From: DATLNM01 sp035536775
GTDB lineage: Bacteria > Actinomycetota > CADDZG01 > WHSQ01
Reading direction: 5' to 3'
Assembly: GCA_035536775.1 (NCBI GenBank)
Contig: DATLNM010000026.1
Span: forward strand, 1-58,263
Length of the DNA stretch: 58,263 bases
A program made the position numbers and the translations under genes. Below are positions 9,361 through 18,405 of this stretch, piece after piece. Numbering within the stretch: the first letter of the stretch is position 1; every line of letters begins with the position of its first letter. The notes beneath the pieces are model-generated. The model did no database searches. It was given only the letters and a program-made list of their open reading frames with translations, and was not told the DNA's origin.

Positions 9361-10548
9361 CTACGCCTTCGCGGACGCACGAGCGTCGTCGATCAGGATG
9401 CGGGCAACCTCGGGACGAGAGAACTCTGCGGGCGGCTCCTGGCCGTTCTGGAGCATCTCGCGCACCTGCGTGCCCGAGAGGAAGACCCTGTCCTCTTTGC
9501 CGTGGGGGCACGTCTTGTCTGAGCCCATCGCGCCGCACTTTTTGCAGTAGAACGAGTGCTCGAACTTGAGCGGCGAGATACCAAGCTCGCCCGCTTCGAA
9601 TTCGTCGAAGATCAGCTGCGCGTCGTAGGTGCCGTAGTAGTCGCCGACCCCTGCGTGATCGCGCCCGACGATGAAGTGGCTCATGCCGTAGTTCTTGCGC
9701 AGCAGCGAGTGCCAGATCGCTTCGCGCGGGCCGGCGTAGCGCATCGCGGCTGGGAACACCGACAGGATGACGCGGTCGTTCGGGTAGTAGTTATCCATCA
9801 AGACCTCGTAGCACTTCATGCGCGTCTCCGCGGGGATGTCATCGCCCTTGGTGCCTCCGACGAGCGGGTGGATGACAAGACCGTCGACGATCTCGAGCGC
9901 GCACTTCGTCAGGTACTCGTGAGCGCGGTGGATCGGGTTACGCGTTTGGAACGCGACGACGGTCTTCCATCCGCGCTCGGCGATCTTCTCGCGCAGCTGC
10001 AGCGGGGTAAGGCGGTACTCCTCGAACTCATGGGCGAAGACGTTCTCGAGCACCGTGACCTCGCCGCCGACGTAGCGCGGACCCTGCGAGCGGAGGTACG
10101 CAACACCGGGGTGAGCCTCGTCGGTGGTGCGGTAGGTCTTCTCGGCCTCGTGGTCGACGTCGTACTCGTAGACGTCCTCGACATCGATGATTGCGACGGG
10201 GCGACCCTCGTGCGTGATGGCGGCACGGCTGCCGGGCGTCAGAGCGGCGGCCTCTTCTTCGGTCGCGGACAAAGTGATGGGCAGGCTCCACGGGATCCCG
10301 TTCGCGAGTCGCATCTCGTTGACCACGGACTCGTAGTCGGCCTTGGTCATGAAGCCCCGGTTCGGGGATACCGCACCGATCGCGAGAAGCTCGAGATCCG
10401 AGACGACGCGGCGCGAGGTCGCGGCGATCGTCGGCAGCGTGGCCGCCTCGGCGGCAAGCGCCGACTGCTCGTCGGCACCGGCGAGTCGAAGCTCGAGCGC
10501 ACCGCCGTGGGGGGCTGCTCCGGGGACGTCCTTCAATGTGCTGGGCAC
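9361..10548 (-). CDS. sat: Sulfate adenylyltransferase (ATP sulfurylase), single-chain Sat type
   Basis: Makes APS from ATP and sulfate. 395 residues from GTG 10548, which has AGGAGGAGG a few bases upstream. Contains QTRNPIHRAHE (about 201-211), the ATP/sulfate-binding motif, and GRDHAGVGDYYG. A short C-terminal metal-binding insertion CKKCGAMGSDKTCPHG is present, as in thermophilic Sat proteins. The 124-bp gap upstream contains a 6-bp hairpin GCGCGC-CTTC-GCGCGC in the leader and ACACTC-G-GAGTGT further up, either of which may be regulatory. First gene of the series sat, AlkP, cysC, PHP, GNAT. Confidence 0.95.
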   Translation of the reverse strand: MPSTLKDVPGAAPHGGALELRLAGADEQSALAAEAATLPTIAATSRRVVSDLELLAIGAVSPNRGFMTKADYESVVNEMRLANGIPWSLPITLSATEEEAAALTPGSRAAITHEGRPVAIIDVEDVYEYDVDHEAEKTYRTTDEAHPGVAYLRSQGPRYVGGEVTVLENVFAHEFEEYRLTPLQLREKIAERGWKTVVAFQTRNPIHRAHEYLTKCALEIVDGLVIHPLVGGTKGDDIPAETRMKCYEVLMDNYYPNDRVILSVFPAAMRYAGPREAIWHSLLRKNYGMSHFIVGRDHAGVGDYYGTYDAQLIFDEFEAGELGISPLKFEHSFYCKKCGAMGSDKTCPHGKEDRVFLSGTQVREMLQNGQEPPAEFSRPEVARILIDDARASAKA

Positions 10549-10672
10549 AGGGTTCCTCCTCCTGTAGCTGGGGGGTGGTACGAGGTTAGGCCGGCGCGCG
10601 AAGGCGCGCTGCACTCCTATAACACTCCGAGTGTAGCAGGCGAGGGCCTCGCCGGGGGTCAGCGGCTGAGGG

Positions 10673-11419
10673 TTAGCGGCCGGTGATCAGCCGGCGGTTG
10701 ATCGCGTCGAGAGTGGCTCGCACCGCCGCCTCGGCCACGGGCGCATCTCGCACCAGGGCCGCTCCGACGAGCTCCAGACCGTCGGCCATGCGCACCAAGA
10801 CCACCACGAGCTCACGCTCCATGACGGACTCGAGCGATGCCGCGACGACCTCGAAATCGAAGCGGCCGGCGACGTCGAGGGCAGCCTGGAGGGTCGCCTG
10901 CGCCACGACAAGCAGCCCGTGGGCCGTCTTGGCGCCCGACGCCCTACCGATGACCTCGCCCAAGGCCACCTCGGCCTCGTAGGTCTGAGTGCTGGAAGAC
11001 AGGATGACCTGCCGCACGGGCGCCCTTCCGCCCTCGGCGCCCTCCGACTCCGGGTCGGAGGGATAGAGGTCCATGAGGTCCTGCGCCAGAGCGCTCAGCT
11101 CCTCGGCCGCGAACACGGCACCCTTGGAGCGGGCCTGCTCCTCGGCGAGCGCGGCGGCTCTCTCGAGGGATTCCCGGCCGTTGAAGAACGACTCGGCCTC
11201 GAGCTCGATGACCATGACTTTGCGTAGGGTGGGGTGCAGGTTGCGAGCCTTGATCGCCTCCATGATCGATGCATGGGTCGCGCTCTGGTCGGTGCCGGCG
11301 GCCACGAACGCCTCAACCTCAGAGGGAACGCCGGACTCCTCGGTGAGGATCACGCATCCGAGGACCCCTGGAAGATCCTTGATGGCGGATTCGAGATCCA
11401 CGAGCTCAGTCTGGCTCAC
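10673..11419 (-). CDS. Conserved hypothetical protein, two alpha/beta domains
   Basis: 248 residues, soluble. The N-terminal part (1-70, LESAIKDLPGVLGCVILTEE then IKARNLHPTLRKVMVIELE) has a strand-helix-strand pattern like small ligand- or partner-binding domains; a linker rich in Ala/Glu follows; the C-terminal part (about 135-248) has repeated strands and ends AAVRATLDAINRRL. I recall similar uncharacterised actinobacterial proteins whose C-terminal half resembles the LeuA regulatory fold, but this is a recollection of pattern, not a search. The start codon is GTG at 11419 with GAGGGAAG upstream. Function unknown. Confidence 0.7.
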   Translation of the reverse strand: MSQTELVDLESAIKDLPGVLGCVILTEESGVPSEVEAFVAAGTDQSATHASIMEAIKARNLHPTLRKVMVIELEAESFFNGRESLERAAALAEEQARSKGAVFAAEELSALAQDLMDLYPSDPESEGAEGGRAPVRQVILSSSTQTYEAEVALGEVIGRASGAKTAHGLLVVAQATLQAALDVAGRFDFEVVAASLESVMERELVVVLVRMADGLELVGAALVRDAPVAEAAVRATLDAINRRLITGR

Positions 11420-11454
11420 GTTGGCTTCCCTCTGGCAGATTCTGGCTGCACGGA

Positions 11455-11483
11455 AGTGCAGGAACGGTTGGCACCGTTGTCAA
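11455..11483 (-). promoter_or_regulatory. Promoter with operator-like inverted repeat in the spacer
   Basis: TTGACA (11478-11483) is followed after 17 bases by TGCACT (11455-11460), a strong -35 with a weak -10. The spacer holds a perfect inverted repeat AACGGT-GCCA-ACCGTT (11463-11478, minus-strand reading), the position expected for a repressor or a compensating activator. It drives the 248-residue hypothetical. Confidence 0.5.
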
Positions 11484-11642
11484 AGACTAATCGGGCGGGC
11501 ATGAAAATGCACCCATGGTTGCCCCGGCACGAGGCGCTGTGGGAGGATGCCGCAGAGCCTGGACACCCCCGCGGGGGGTTTCGACCGGGCGGGCGGCGCC
11601 GGGTAGGCGGCCCCTTCTGAATCGATCGACAGGGAGAACGGT

Positions 11643-12752
11643 TTGGCGACGAGGCTGAGGCGCGTTTCGACGCTCGTACTGCTCGTGGCGTCGCTCCTCA
11701 TCCCCGACCACGGTTCGGCGGCAGGCGATTCGCAGCTCGAGAAGATCCGGGCGGAGCGAGCCGCCCTCCTCGAGAAGATCGATGCTCACGAGGCCGAGGC
11801 CGCGACCCTCGACGACAAGGTCGATGCCCTGAACGCCCGCATGATCGATCTGCGACGCGACCTTGTAAGGCTGGACGCCCAGCTGGCCGGGCTCGAGAGC
11901 CAGGTGCGATCGGCCCAGGCCCGCATCGACGAGACCCAGGCCCGCATGGACAAGATCAAGGCCGTCGCGACCGAGCAGGCGGTCATGCTCTACAAAGCGG
12001 GGGCCACCGACACTCTGGACACACTCCTCGACTCCGAGACCCTCGCCGAGCTCGACGCCCGTGCCGAGTTCCTCGGGGTTGCCGCCGCTCTCAACACCGA
12101 CGAGCTCGTGGAGTACGGGCGGCTCCAGGCCACGATCGAGTCCCAGCACCGCGAGCTCTTCGCCCGCAAGCGCGAGCTGAACGAGGTCAAGATCACTCAG
12201 AACACGCTGCTCGCCCAGCTGGACAAGGACCACGCCGAGCTCGCGGAGGAGCTCAACAAGCTCGAGGGCACTCTGGCCGAGGAGCACCGCCACGAGGGAG
12301 ACCTGGCATTCGCGCAGGCGCGCCTCGAAGGGGACATCGACGCCGCCCTCGCTCGGCAGGCATCTGCCGCGCGTGGGACCTCGGTTCAGGGGTTCATCTG
12401 GCCGCTCAACGGCGCGATCACCTCGTACTACGGGCCGCGATGGGGCCGTATGCACGAGGGCATCGACATCGACGGGGTGACGGGCCAACCCGTCATCGCG
12501 TCCAACTCGGGCGTCGTGATCCTCTCGAGCTATTACTCGGGCTACGGCAACGCCGTCGTCATCGACCACGGCGGTGGCATCACGACCCTCTACGGGCACC
12601 ACTCCGAGCTCAACGTCTCCGTGGGCCAGGAGGTCAGCAGAGGTGACATGGTCGGCAAGGTCGGCTGCACCGGATCGTGCACCGGCGACCACCTCCACTT
12701 CGAAGTGCGCGTCAACGGGAGCCCGGTCGACCCCCTGACTTACCTGCCGTAG
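11643..12752 (+). CDS. Secreted M23-family peptidoglycan endopeptidase with N-terminal coiled coil
   Basis: 369 residues from TTG 11643, with GGGAGAA upstream. Layout: signal peptide (about 1-26, ending at GSAAG), a long Glu/Lys/Ala-rich coiled coil (about 30-235), then a C-terminal LytM/M23 domain. Zinc ligands are visible as H271 and D275 in MHEGIDIDG and H350-x-H352 in DHLHFEV, so the enzyme should be active rather than an EnvC-type activator with a degenerate site. The arrangement resembles cell-division-associated murein hydrolases. It is divergent from the 248-residue hypothetical; the 223-bp gap carries a hairpin ACCCCC-GCG-GGGGGT upstream of the gene. Confidence 0.9.
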   Translation: MATRLRRVSTLVLLVASLLIPDHGSAAGDSQLEKIRAERAALLEKIDAHEAEAATLDDKVDALNARMIDLRRDLVRLDAQLAGLESQVRSAQARIDETQARMDKIKAVATEQAVMLYKAGATDTLDTLLDSETLAELDARAEFLGVAAALNTDELVEYGRLQATIESQHRELFARKRELNEVKITQNTLLAQLDKDHAELAEELNKLEGTLAEEHRHEGDLAFAQARLEGDIDAALARQASAARGTSVQGFIWPLNGAITSYYGPRWGRMHEGIDIDGVTGQPVIASNSGVVILSSYYSGYGNAVVIDHGGGITTLYGHHSELNVSVGQEVSRGDMVGKVGCTGSCTGDHLHFEVRVNGSPVDPLTYLP

Positions 12753-12856
12753 CTCACACACGACGCTCTTCCTGTCTCGCCCGGGACAGACCCCTCCGAG
12801 GCACTCGCTTACTATCGACCATGCAAGTTGGGGCGGATAGAAATCAGGGGGTTCAA

Positions 12857-14755
12857 ATGAAGAAGCCATCGTGGGGCTTCGGCGGTTCTCGATACACATT
12901 TCGAAATGGGTCAGCTATCGCCCTCATCACGGCTCTGATGCTGGTAGCCGTCGCTTTACCGGCCCGCGCGCAGGTGACGCCTCCGTCGAACGACAACTTT
13001 GCCAACGCCATCACCCTGTCTGGTGCCTCTGGAGCCGTTAACGGCACCAGCGTTGGCGCCACGAGAGAAGCCGGCGAACCGGGTACGCCCTGGGGAGGAG
13101 ACTTCTCGGTCTGGTACAGCTGGACCGCCGTTTCGACGGGAACCACTCGCTTCGACACCTGCAACAACACACAGGACCCAACGTTGTCCATCTACACGGG
13201 TAACAGCGTCTCGGCTTTGACGGTTATCGCCCAGGATGACGATGCCGGTGCGGGGTTAAATCCGCAGATCGACGTCGCGGCCACCGCGGGCACTACCTAC
13301 CGGATCCGGGTGGACGAGTATTTCTCCGGCCCGGCGGGCTCCTTCACGCTCAGGTACGGGCCGACGGTCCCGGCGTGCTCGGCGACCGATGCTCCAGCCC
13401 CCGGACAGGACGATGTCGCGTCACAGAACGTCGGCGCCGGCGGTGCCGTTAGCACCGACAGCGCCGGGGACGGAGCCTCGGCTGCGGATCCGGTCGAAAC
13501 CTCCGTCGTGTCCCCCACCGGCGGAACAGTGACCATCGAGGAAACTGCCGAGATCACCCAGACTCCTCCGGAGGACTACACGTTCGTGGGGCAGCAGGTG
13601 AACATCACGGCGCCCGCAGCATCCGGTGACGACCCGCTGCGGGTCGACTTCCTGTTCGACCCATCGGTGGTCCCCTCCGGGAACGATGCGTCGGACCTCG
13701 ATGTGTTCCGCAACGGCGCAGCCGTCCCCCCCTGCCGGTTCCCCGGGACGAGTTACGCGACGCCCGACCCATGCGTAGATGGGCGCGACCAGGTCGGAGA
13801 TGACATCCGCATCAAGGTCGTGACGTCGCAGGCAAGCTCTTGGAATGCCGGCGCCCGTCCTCCTCGCCAGATCGATTCCGGCGGCAGCACGGGTGGGGGT
13901 TCGGGGGGAGGCTCCGGCCCAGCGGAGACCCCTGTGCCGGCAGGGTCCGCACCGAGTTCCGGCGGCGCTGCGGGCGAGCAGCCACCGAGCCCCTCGCCGT
14001 CCAAGACCCAGACCCAGCCCGCTCCTACACCGGTGACAACGGTGACGCCGGGAACCGGGGGCACCTCGTCGCCCTCCGCATCACCCGCGTCCACCACTTC
14101 CGGTCCACCTTCTTCGCAGGCTTCTCCCGATGCCGCCGACACCTCGGTCCCCACCGGCGAGGGGTCTGCGAACGCGACGATGATCTCTCCCAACGGCGAT
14201 GGGAACTCCGACCTGCTCAGGGTCTCGTTCACGTTCTCTGAACCCGTCGACTGGGTGTTCACGGTGTCAGATGGTTCCGGTCTCCCCGTGTTTACGAGCG
14301 CGGGTGATGGCACCGCGGCCGCGGTCGTGTGGGGAGGCACCGGTCACGCCGGGATCGTTTCTGACGGTCTCTACCGCTGGCAGCTGACGGCCACCGACAC
14401 CGCGGGCAATCGCATGACACCGGCGCTAGGGCCCGTGACCGTCGACACCGAGGGCCCTGCGATCGGCGCAGCGCGGGCAACCCCCGACGAGCTTCCGCCC
14501 GGACGCAACCACAAGATCCGCCTCTCTGTCTCCGTAGAGGGTGCTCGCTCGGTGAGCGTGAAGATCGTAGGGCGGGATGGAACCGTCGCCCGGCTCGGAC
14601 CGAAGGAGCTCGGCTCGGATGACACCAGAGCCACCTTCGTCTGGGAGCCGCGCAGGCTCGGACGTGGAACCTATTTCATGAAGGTGCACGCTTCGGATGC
14701 CGCTGGCAACAGCTCGACCAAACGCTCAGGACGGATCGAGGTCGGGACGACGTAG
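12857..14755 (+). CDS. Secreted multidomain protein (PPC-like, low-complexity linker, FlgD-like Ig domains)
   Basis: 632 residues from ATG 12857. Signal peptide 1-38 (cut after ARA). Residues about 43-160 form a PPC-like beta domain (SNDNFANAI, FSVWYSWTA, TYRIRVDEY). A second beta domain follows (about 200-330). A Ser/Pro/Thr/Gly-rich linker (about 330-445) leads to a FlgD-type Ig-like domain (ISPNGDGNSDLLRVSFTF, GLYRWQLTATDTAGN) and a final Ig-like domain (about 540-632) ending KRSGRIEVGTT. No catalytic motif or sorting signal is visible, so a surface adhesin or matrix role is likely. An in-frame ATG at 12821 lies five bases after TACTAT, but the MKK start has AGGGGG and gives a proper signal peptide. 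Convergent with the 1146-residue secreted protein. Confidence 0.8.
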   Translation: MKKPSWGFGGSRYTFRNGSAIALITALMLVAVALPARAQVTPPSNDNFANAITLSGASGAVNGTSVGATREAGEPGTPWGGDFSVWYSWTAVSTGTTRFDTCNNTQDPTLSIYTGNSVSALTVIAQDDDAGAGLNPQIDVAATAGTTYRIRVDEYFSGPAGSFTLRYGPTVPACSATDAPAPGQDDVASQNVGAGGAVSTDSAGDGASAADPVETSVVSPTGGTVTIEETAEITQTPPEDYTFVGQQVNITAPAASGDDPLRVDFLFDPSVVPSGNDASDLDVFRNGAAVPPCRFPGTSYATPDPCVDGRDQVGDDIRIKVVTSQASSWNAGARPPRQIDSGGSTGGGSGGGSGPAETPVPAGSAPSSGGAAGEQPPSPSPSKTQTQPAPTPVTTVTPGTGGTSSPSASPASTTSGPPSSQASPDAADTSVPTGEGSANATMISPNGDGNSDLLRVSFTFSEPVDWVFTVSDGSGLPVFTSAGDGTAAAVVWGGTGHAGIVSDGLYRWQLTATDTAGNRMTPALGPVTVDTEGPAIGAARATPDELPPGRNHKIRLSVSVEGARSVSVKIVGRDGTVARLGPKELGSDDTRATFVWEPRRLGRGTYFMKVHASDAAGNSSTKRSGRIEVGTT

Positions 14756-14801
14756 TTCGGAACCTACGCCGCCGTCCCTCCTCGACCGCCAGATCGGTTA
14801 G

Positions 14802-17800
14802 CTAACGGAGGCGAAGTCTCGTCGTCGCACGGCTGCAGGTCACATTTGCGCCTGCTGCGTTGATGAAGCGCTTGGTCTTGACGATCGCGACGTACCGGGC
14901 GGGAGCAGGCCGCGCTCTGCCGAACCAGCGTCCGAGCCCGTTGGTGCCTGCTCGGGCAACCGTCCTGCGCCCGGTGCGCGTGATCTTCTTGACGACCACT
15001 TGACGACCCCGTTCGCAGTCGATGGTCCCACCAGCGCGGACCCTCCCTGCGAAACCGCGATCGTCCCGGACGTAACGCGCCGTGATGGAACTCGTCGCGT
15101 TGATGTCCGGGGGTGGGCTGGCCGTCGCCGTTGGTGAAGGACCTGGTGTCGGGCTGGTGGTGGGACTCGGGAACGGTCCCGGCGACGGCAGGTTGAACGT
15201 CGAGTCGCATGCGTCTCCCCGCCCATCCTTGTCGGCGTCGGCCTGGTCCGTGTTCGGGTTATCGGGGCAGTTGTCCGTGTTATCGGCGATGTGGTCCCCG
15301 TCTCTATCGGCCTCACATGCATCTCCCGAACCGTCGCCGTCCGTATCACGCTGATCGGTGTTGGCGTGCAGCGGGCAGTTGTCACTGTCGTTGGGGCGTC
15401 CGTCGTTGTCGGCGTCGAAATCACACACATCGCCGAACCCATCACGGTCGGCGTCCTCCTGACCCGGGTTGGCCGCGCGGGGGCAGTTGTCGAACCCGTC
15501 GTTGCGGCCATCCCCGTCGGTGTCGGTCTGCGTGGGAGTGGGTTGGTTGTCCAGGTCACGCACGAACACATCGTTGCTGTCGTTGGTGTCGCCGGGCACG
15601 AGGTCGTTCGCCCTCGATGCGAACGCAACGTACCGGCCGCCGCCTCCGATGGATGGAGCGCTGGACACGTTGCCTGTTACCGACTGGCTTCCGTTGGTCG
15701 CAACACTCACTCGGATGGTCGAACCATCCTGTCGATCCCGAAGGAAGGTGTCGGTGCGCCCGTTGGTGTCGCCAGCCACGAGATTCGTCGCGTCGCTGTT
15801 GAACGCAATGAAGCGACCGTCGCGCGAGATCGCCGGTCCTGCACTTCCGTTGTTCCCTTGGGCCTCCCCATCGGTGATGCTGATCCGCTCGATCGTGTTC
15901 GCGACGATGTCACGCAAGAAGACGTCGGGTTGCCCGTTGGTGTCGCCGGGCACGAGGTTCGAAGCATTCGAGGTGAACGCGACGAAGCGGCCGTCCCCAC
16001 TGATCGCGGATCCAGAGCTGGCGCCATTGCCCTGGCCACTGACACCGTCGCTCACGCGGCGGATGGTCCCCGTCCTGCGGTCGACGAGGTAGATGTCCAT
16101 CTGCCCGTTACCGTCTCCGTCGGGCGCGAGGTTCGTCGCCAAAGAGGTGAAGGACACCCATCGCCCGTCCCAGCTGACGTCGGCATCGAAGCTGTCTGCA
16201 TTGCCGGGCTCGAAGAAGCGGTTTACGGAGATCCTCTGGATCCCACTTACTGCCCGGTCACGAACGTAGATGTCCAGAACGAAGTCGTCATTCGGTTCGA
16301 GGTTGGTGGCGCGCGACTGGAATGCGACGATCTGAGCGTCGCCGTTGAGCGAAGGCTCTCCGCTCGCTCCGTTGCTACGGACACCGTTCGGACCGACGCT
16401 GATCAGCTCGAGGGCTCCATCGCGTCTGTTCTTGAGGAACACGTCACGCTGACCGTTCGTGTCGCCGGCAAGAAGGTTGGACGCGAAGGACTCGAACGCC
16501 ACATAGTTGCCGTCTCCGCTCACGTCCGGGGCGCGGCTGGAGCCGTTGGCCGGCGGAGAATCAGTGCGTTCGGCGTTGATCCTCTCGAGGGCGCTGCCTG
16601 TAACGGGTCTGGCGAAGATATCCGAGAGATTGTTGGTGTCGCCGGTCACGAGGTTGCTGGCGAAACTCGTGAACGCGACGATGTCGGTATCGAGGCTCAT
16701 CGCGGGCTCTTCCGAGTTCGAGTTTGACTGGCCCCCGGTATTGGTCACGCGCTCCATCGCCCCCGTCACCCGGTTCTTGAGGTAGACATCGACGTTCCCG
16801 TTGCCATCGTTCGCGACCAGGTTCGACTCACTCAGCGCCATCGCGATGAGGTTTCCATCGTTGGTGAGCGACCCGAGCGTCAGCTCACTGAGCGGCACTG
16901 AGGGGTCGACGTCGGTCGCTTGAGCTCCCGAGCTGGAGGTATTGACCCTGACCGTCGTCAGGGCGCTGCGATCGCGCACGAAGATATCCCGCCGAGCGTT
17001 GGTGTCATCGGCGACAAGGTTGGAGGCGTTGGACACGAATGCCACCACCAATCCGTTACGGCTTATGACTCCCCGCGACGAACTCTCGTTTCCCTGAGTA
17101 CCGTTCGTAGCCACGCTGATGAGCGAGGTAAGCCTCGCTCCGACCTCATCGAAGATCCCGTCTCCATCCGTATCGCGGTCGTGGAGAAAAACGTCACCAC
17201 GGCCGTTCAGGTCGCTGGTGACGAGGTTGGAGGCGTCGGATTCGAACACGACGAAGCGGCCGTCTCCGCTGATCGAAGGCTGTTCGGACGGCCCGTTGGC
17301 CTGTGCGCCGTCAAACCCAACGCTTATCCGCACGTTCCTGGCACCCGCCAGGCCGTCGCGGTCGAACACGAAGACGTCCGCAGCCGCATTGGTGTCATTG
17401 GCGACCAGGTTGCTGGCATCCGATTCGAACGCCACGAACCTGCCTGTGCTGTTCATTGCGGGGCTCGAGCTCGCTCCGTTGGCCGCCCCTCCCGTCGAAG
17501 ACTCGCTCACGAGGTATGTCGTTGAGCTGGGGCTGGCCTCGTCGAACTGAGCGTCGTTGTCGACATCACGGTCGCGTAGGTAGATGTCGAACGTTTGGGG
17601 GGACTGCCCGGAGTCGGCCGAGCTGTAGGGCCCGATGGCGTTGAAGGCGACGAAACGTCCGCTGTCGCTGAGGGGCACGCTCGATATGGCGCTGTTGCGC
17701 ACTGCGCCCCCTGCCGCATTGTCGGGGACACTTACCCAACGAACCTGAGTGATGTCGTCAAAGACGTTATTGCCGTCAGGGTCACGGTCGAGGACAAAGG

Positions 17801-18242
17801 CATCCGTACCGGCCGGGTCGACGACAGTGAAGTCCGTTGCCTGCGAAATGAAACTGATGTGCCGCCCGCTCTGTGACATGAGAGGCCCGGCGGCACCCGC
17901 GTCGGGGTCGCCACCCGCGGAATCATTGATCCTGAACGTCCGGCCCGTCGTCCTGTTCTGATAGAAGACGTCGCCCGCGTTGTTGGCATCGGAAGCGACC
18001 CAGTTGGTCGCGGTCGACCCGAACGCGAGCTGGGTTCCATCCCCGTTCAGCGCGGGTGCGAATGTGAACCCGTTGGGCTCGACGACGCCCCCGACGGTAG
18101 ACGAGCTGATGCGGATCGTGGCGGCCGCGGCGAACGCGGGGGACGGCGGAACCAGAAAGAGCGTCCCGGACGCGCCGAGCGCGACCACGAGGACCCTAGC
18201 GATCCAAGCTCGTGACCTAGAACTCACCCTGTCAAACGCCAT
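14802..18242 (-). CDS. Secreted 14-repeat beta-propeller protein with thrombospondin type 3 calcium repeats
   Basis: 1146 residues from ATG 18242 (AGGGGG nine bases upstream). Signal peptide 1 to about 38 (cut near AFA). I count 14 repeats of about 60 residues with the core FVAFESDASNLVANDTN then DVFVxDR, of the TolB/PD40 type; 14 would fold as two seven-bladed propellers. Three TSP3-like calcium repeats (DTDGDGRNDGFDNCP and similar) follow, then a Pro/Ser/Thr linker and a basic C-terminal beta domain with two cysteines. The function is unknown; the layout suggests an extracellular calcium-stabilised binding scaffold. The DNA repeats reflect the protein repeats. Convergent with the 632-residue secreted protein, leaving 46 bases without an obvious terminator. 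Confidence 0.85.
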   Translation of the reverse strand: MAFDRVSSRSRAWIARVLVVALGASGTLFLVPPSPAFAAAATIRISSSTVGGVVEPNGFTFAPALNGDGTQLAFGSTATNWVASDANNAGDVFYQNRTTGRTFRINDSAGGDPDAGAAGPLMSQSGRHISFISQATDFTVVDPAGTDAFVLDRDPDGNNVFDDITQVRWVSVPDNAAGGAVRNSAISSVPLSDSGRFVAFNAIGPYSSADSGQSPQTFDIYLRDRDVDNDAQFDEASPSSTTYLVSESSTGGAANGASSSPAMNSTGRFVAFESDASNLVANDTNAAADVFVFDRDGLAGARNVRISVGFDGAQANGPSEQPSISGDGRFVVFESDASNLVTSDLNGRGDVFLHDRDTDGDGIFDEVGARLTSLISVATNGTQGNESSSRGVISRNGLVVAFVSNASNLVADDTNARRDIFVRDRSALTTVRVNTSSSGAQATDVDPSVPLSELTLGSLTNDGNLIAMALSESNLVANDGNGNVDVYLKNRVTGAMERVTNTGGQSNSNSEEPAMSLDTDIVAFTSFASNLVTGDTNNLSDIFARPVTGSALERINAERTDSPPANGSSRAPDVSGDGNYVAFESFASNLLAGDTNGQRDVFLKNRRDGALELISVGPNGVRSNGASGEPSLNGDAQIVAFQSRATNLEPNDDFVLDIYVRDRAVSGIQRISVNRFFEPGNADSFDADVSWDGRWVSFTSLATNLAPDGDGNGQMDIYLVDRRTGTIRRVSDGVSGQGNGASSGSAISGDGRFVAFTSNASNLVPGDTNGQPDVFLRDIVANTIERISITDGEAQGNNGSAGPAISRDGRFIAFNSDATNLVAGDTNGRTDTFLRDRQDGSTIRVSVATNGSQSVTGNVSSAPSIGGGGRYVAFASRANDLVPGDTNDSNDVFVRDLDNQPTPTQTDTDGDGRNDGFDNCPRAANPGQEDADRDGFGDVCDFDADNDGRPNDSDNCPLHANTDQRDTDGDGSGDACEADRDGDHIADNTDNCPDNPNTDQADADKDGRGDACDSTFNLPSPGPFPSPTTSPTPGPSPTATASPPPDINATSSITARYVRDDRGFAGRVRAGGTIDCERGRQVVVKKITRTGRRTVARAGTNGLGRWFGRARPAPARYVAIVKTKRFINAAGANVTCSRATTRLRLR

Positions 18243-18289
18243 ATCGATTGACCCCCTGATTAAAGATGTCCGCCTGAGGAAGCTTAAGG

Positions 18290-18308
18290 GGCCGGGCGGC
18301 GCCCGGCC
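18290..18308 (-). other. Strong hairpin between groEL and the propeller gene
   Basis: GGCCGGGC-GGC-GCCCGGCC, an 8-bp perfect GC stem with a 3-base loop. It lies in the leader of the minus-strand propeller gene, about 50 bases before its start codon. It has no U-tract, so it could be a leader structure rather than a terminator. Confidence 0.5.
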
Positions 18309-18369
18309 AGGCACCAATCCCCCCGTCTATAAACATCGGCCGGCGTGCCGAAGTTGCCCTCTCAACGAA

Positions 18370-18396
18370 GAAGGGCCCGGGAGACCCAGGCCCTTC
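18370..18396 (-). terminator. groESL terminator, distal hairpin
   Basis: Minus-strand GAAGGGCCTGGG, loop TCT, CCCGGGCCCTTC: a 12-bp stem with one T-G pair, followed by TTCGTTG. The second of two tandem hairpins after groEL; the T-tract is poor. Confidence 0.6.
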
Positions 18397-18405
18397 ACTC
18401 AAACC

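Noticed and set aside
11487..12899. A 470-codon open frame on the minus strand opposite the M23 peptidase
   Set aside because: Antisense of a coiled-coil gene with strong codon bias; no domain and no start signal.
15291..16727. A 478-codon plus-strand frame with repeated valine-rich units opposite the propeller gene
   Set aside because: Its repeats mirror the DNA repeats of the propeller protein on the other strand.
14802..18242. Regularly spaced DNA repeats that could suggest a CRISPR array
   Set aside because: Spacing is about 180 bases, repeats are degenerate and codon-based, and they encode protein repeats.
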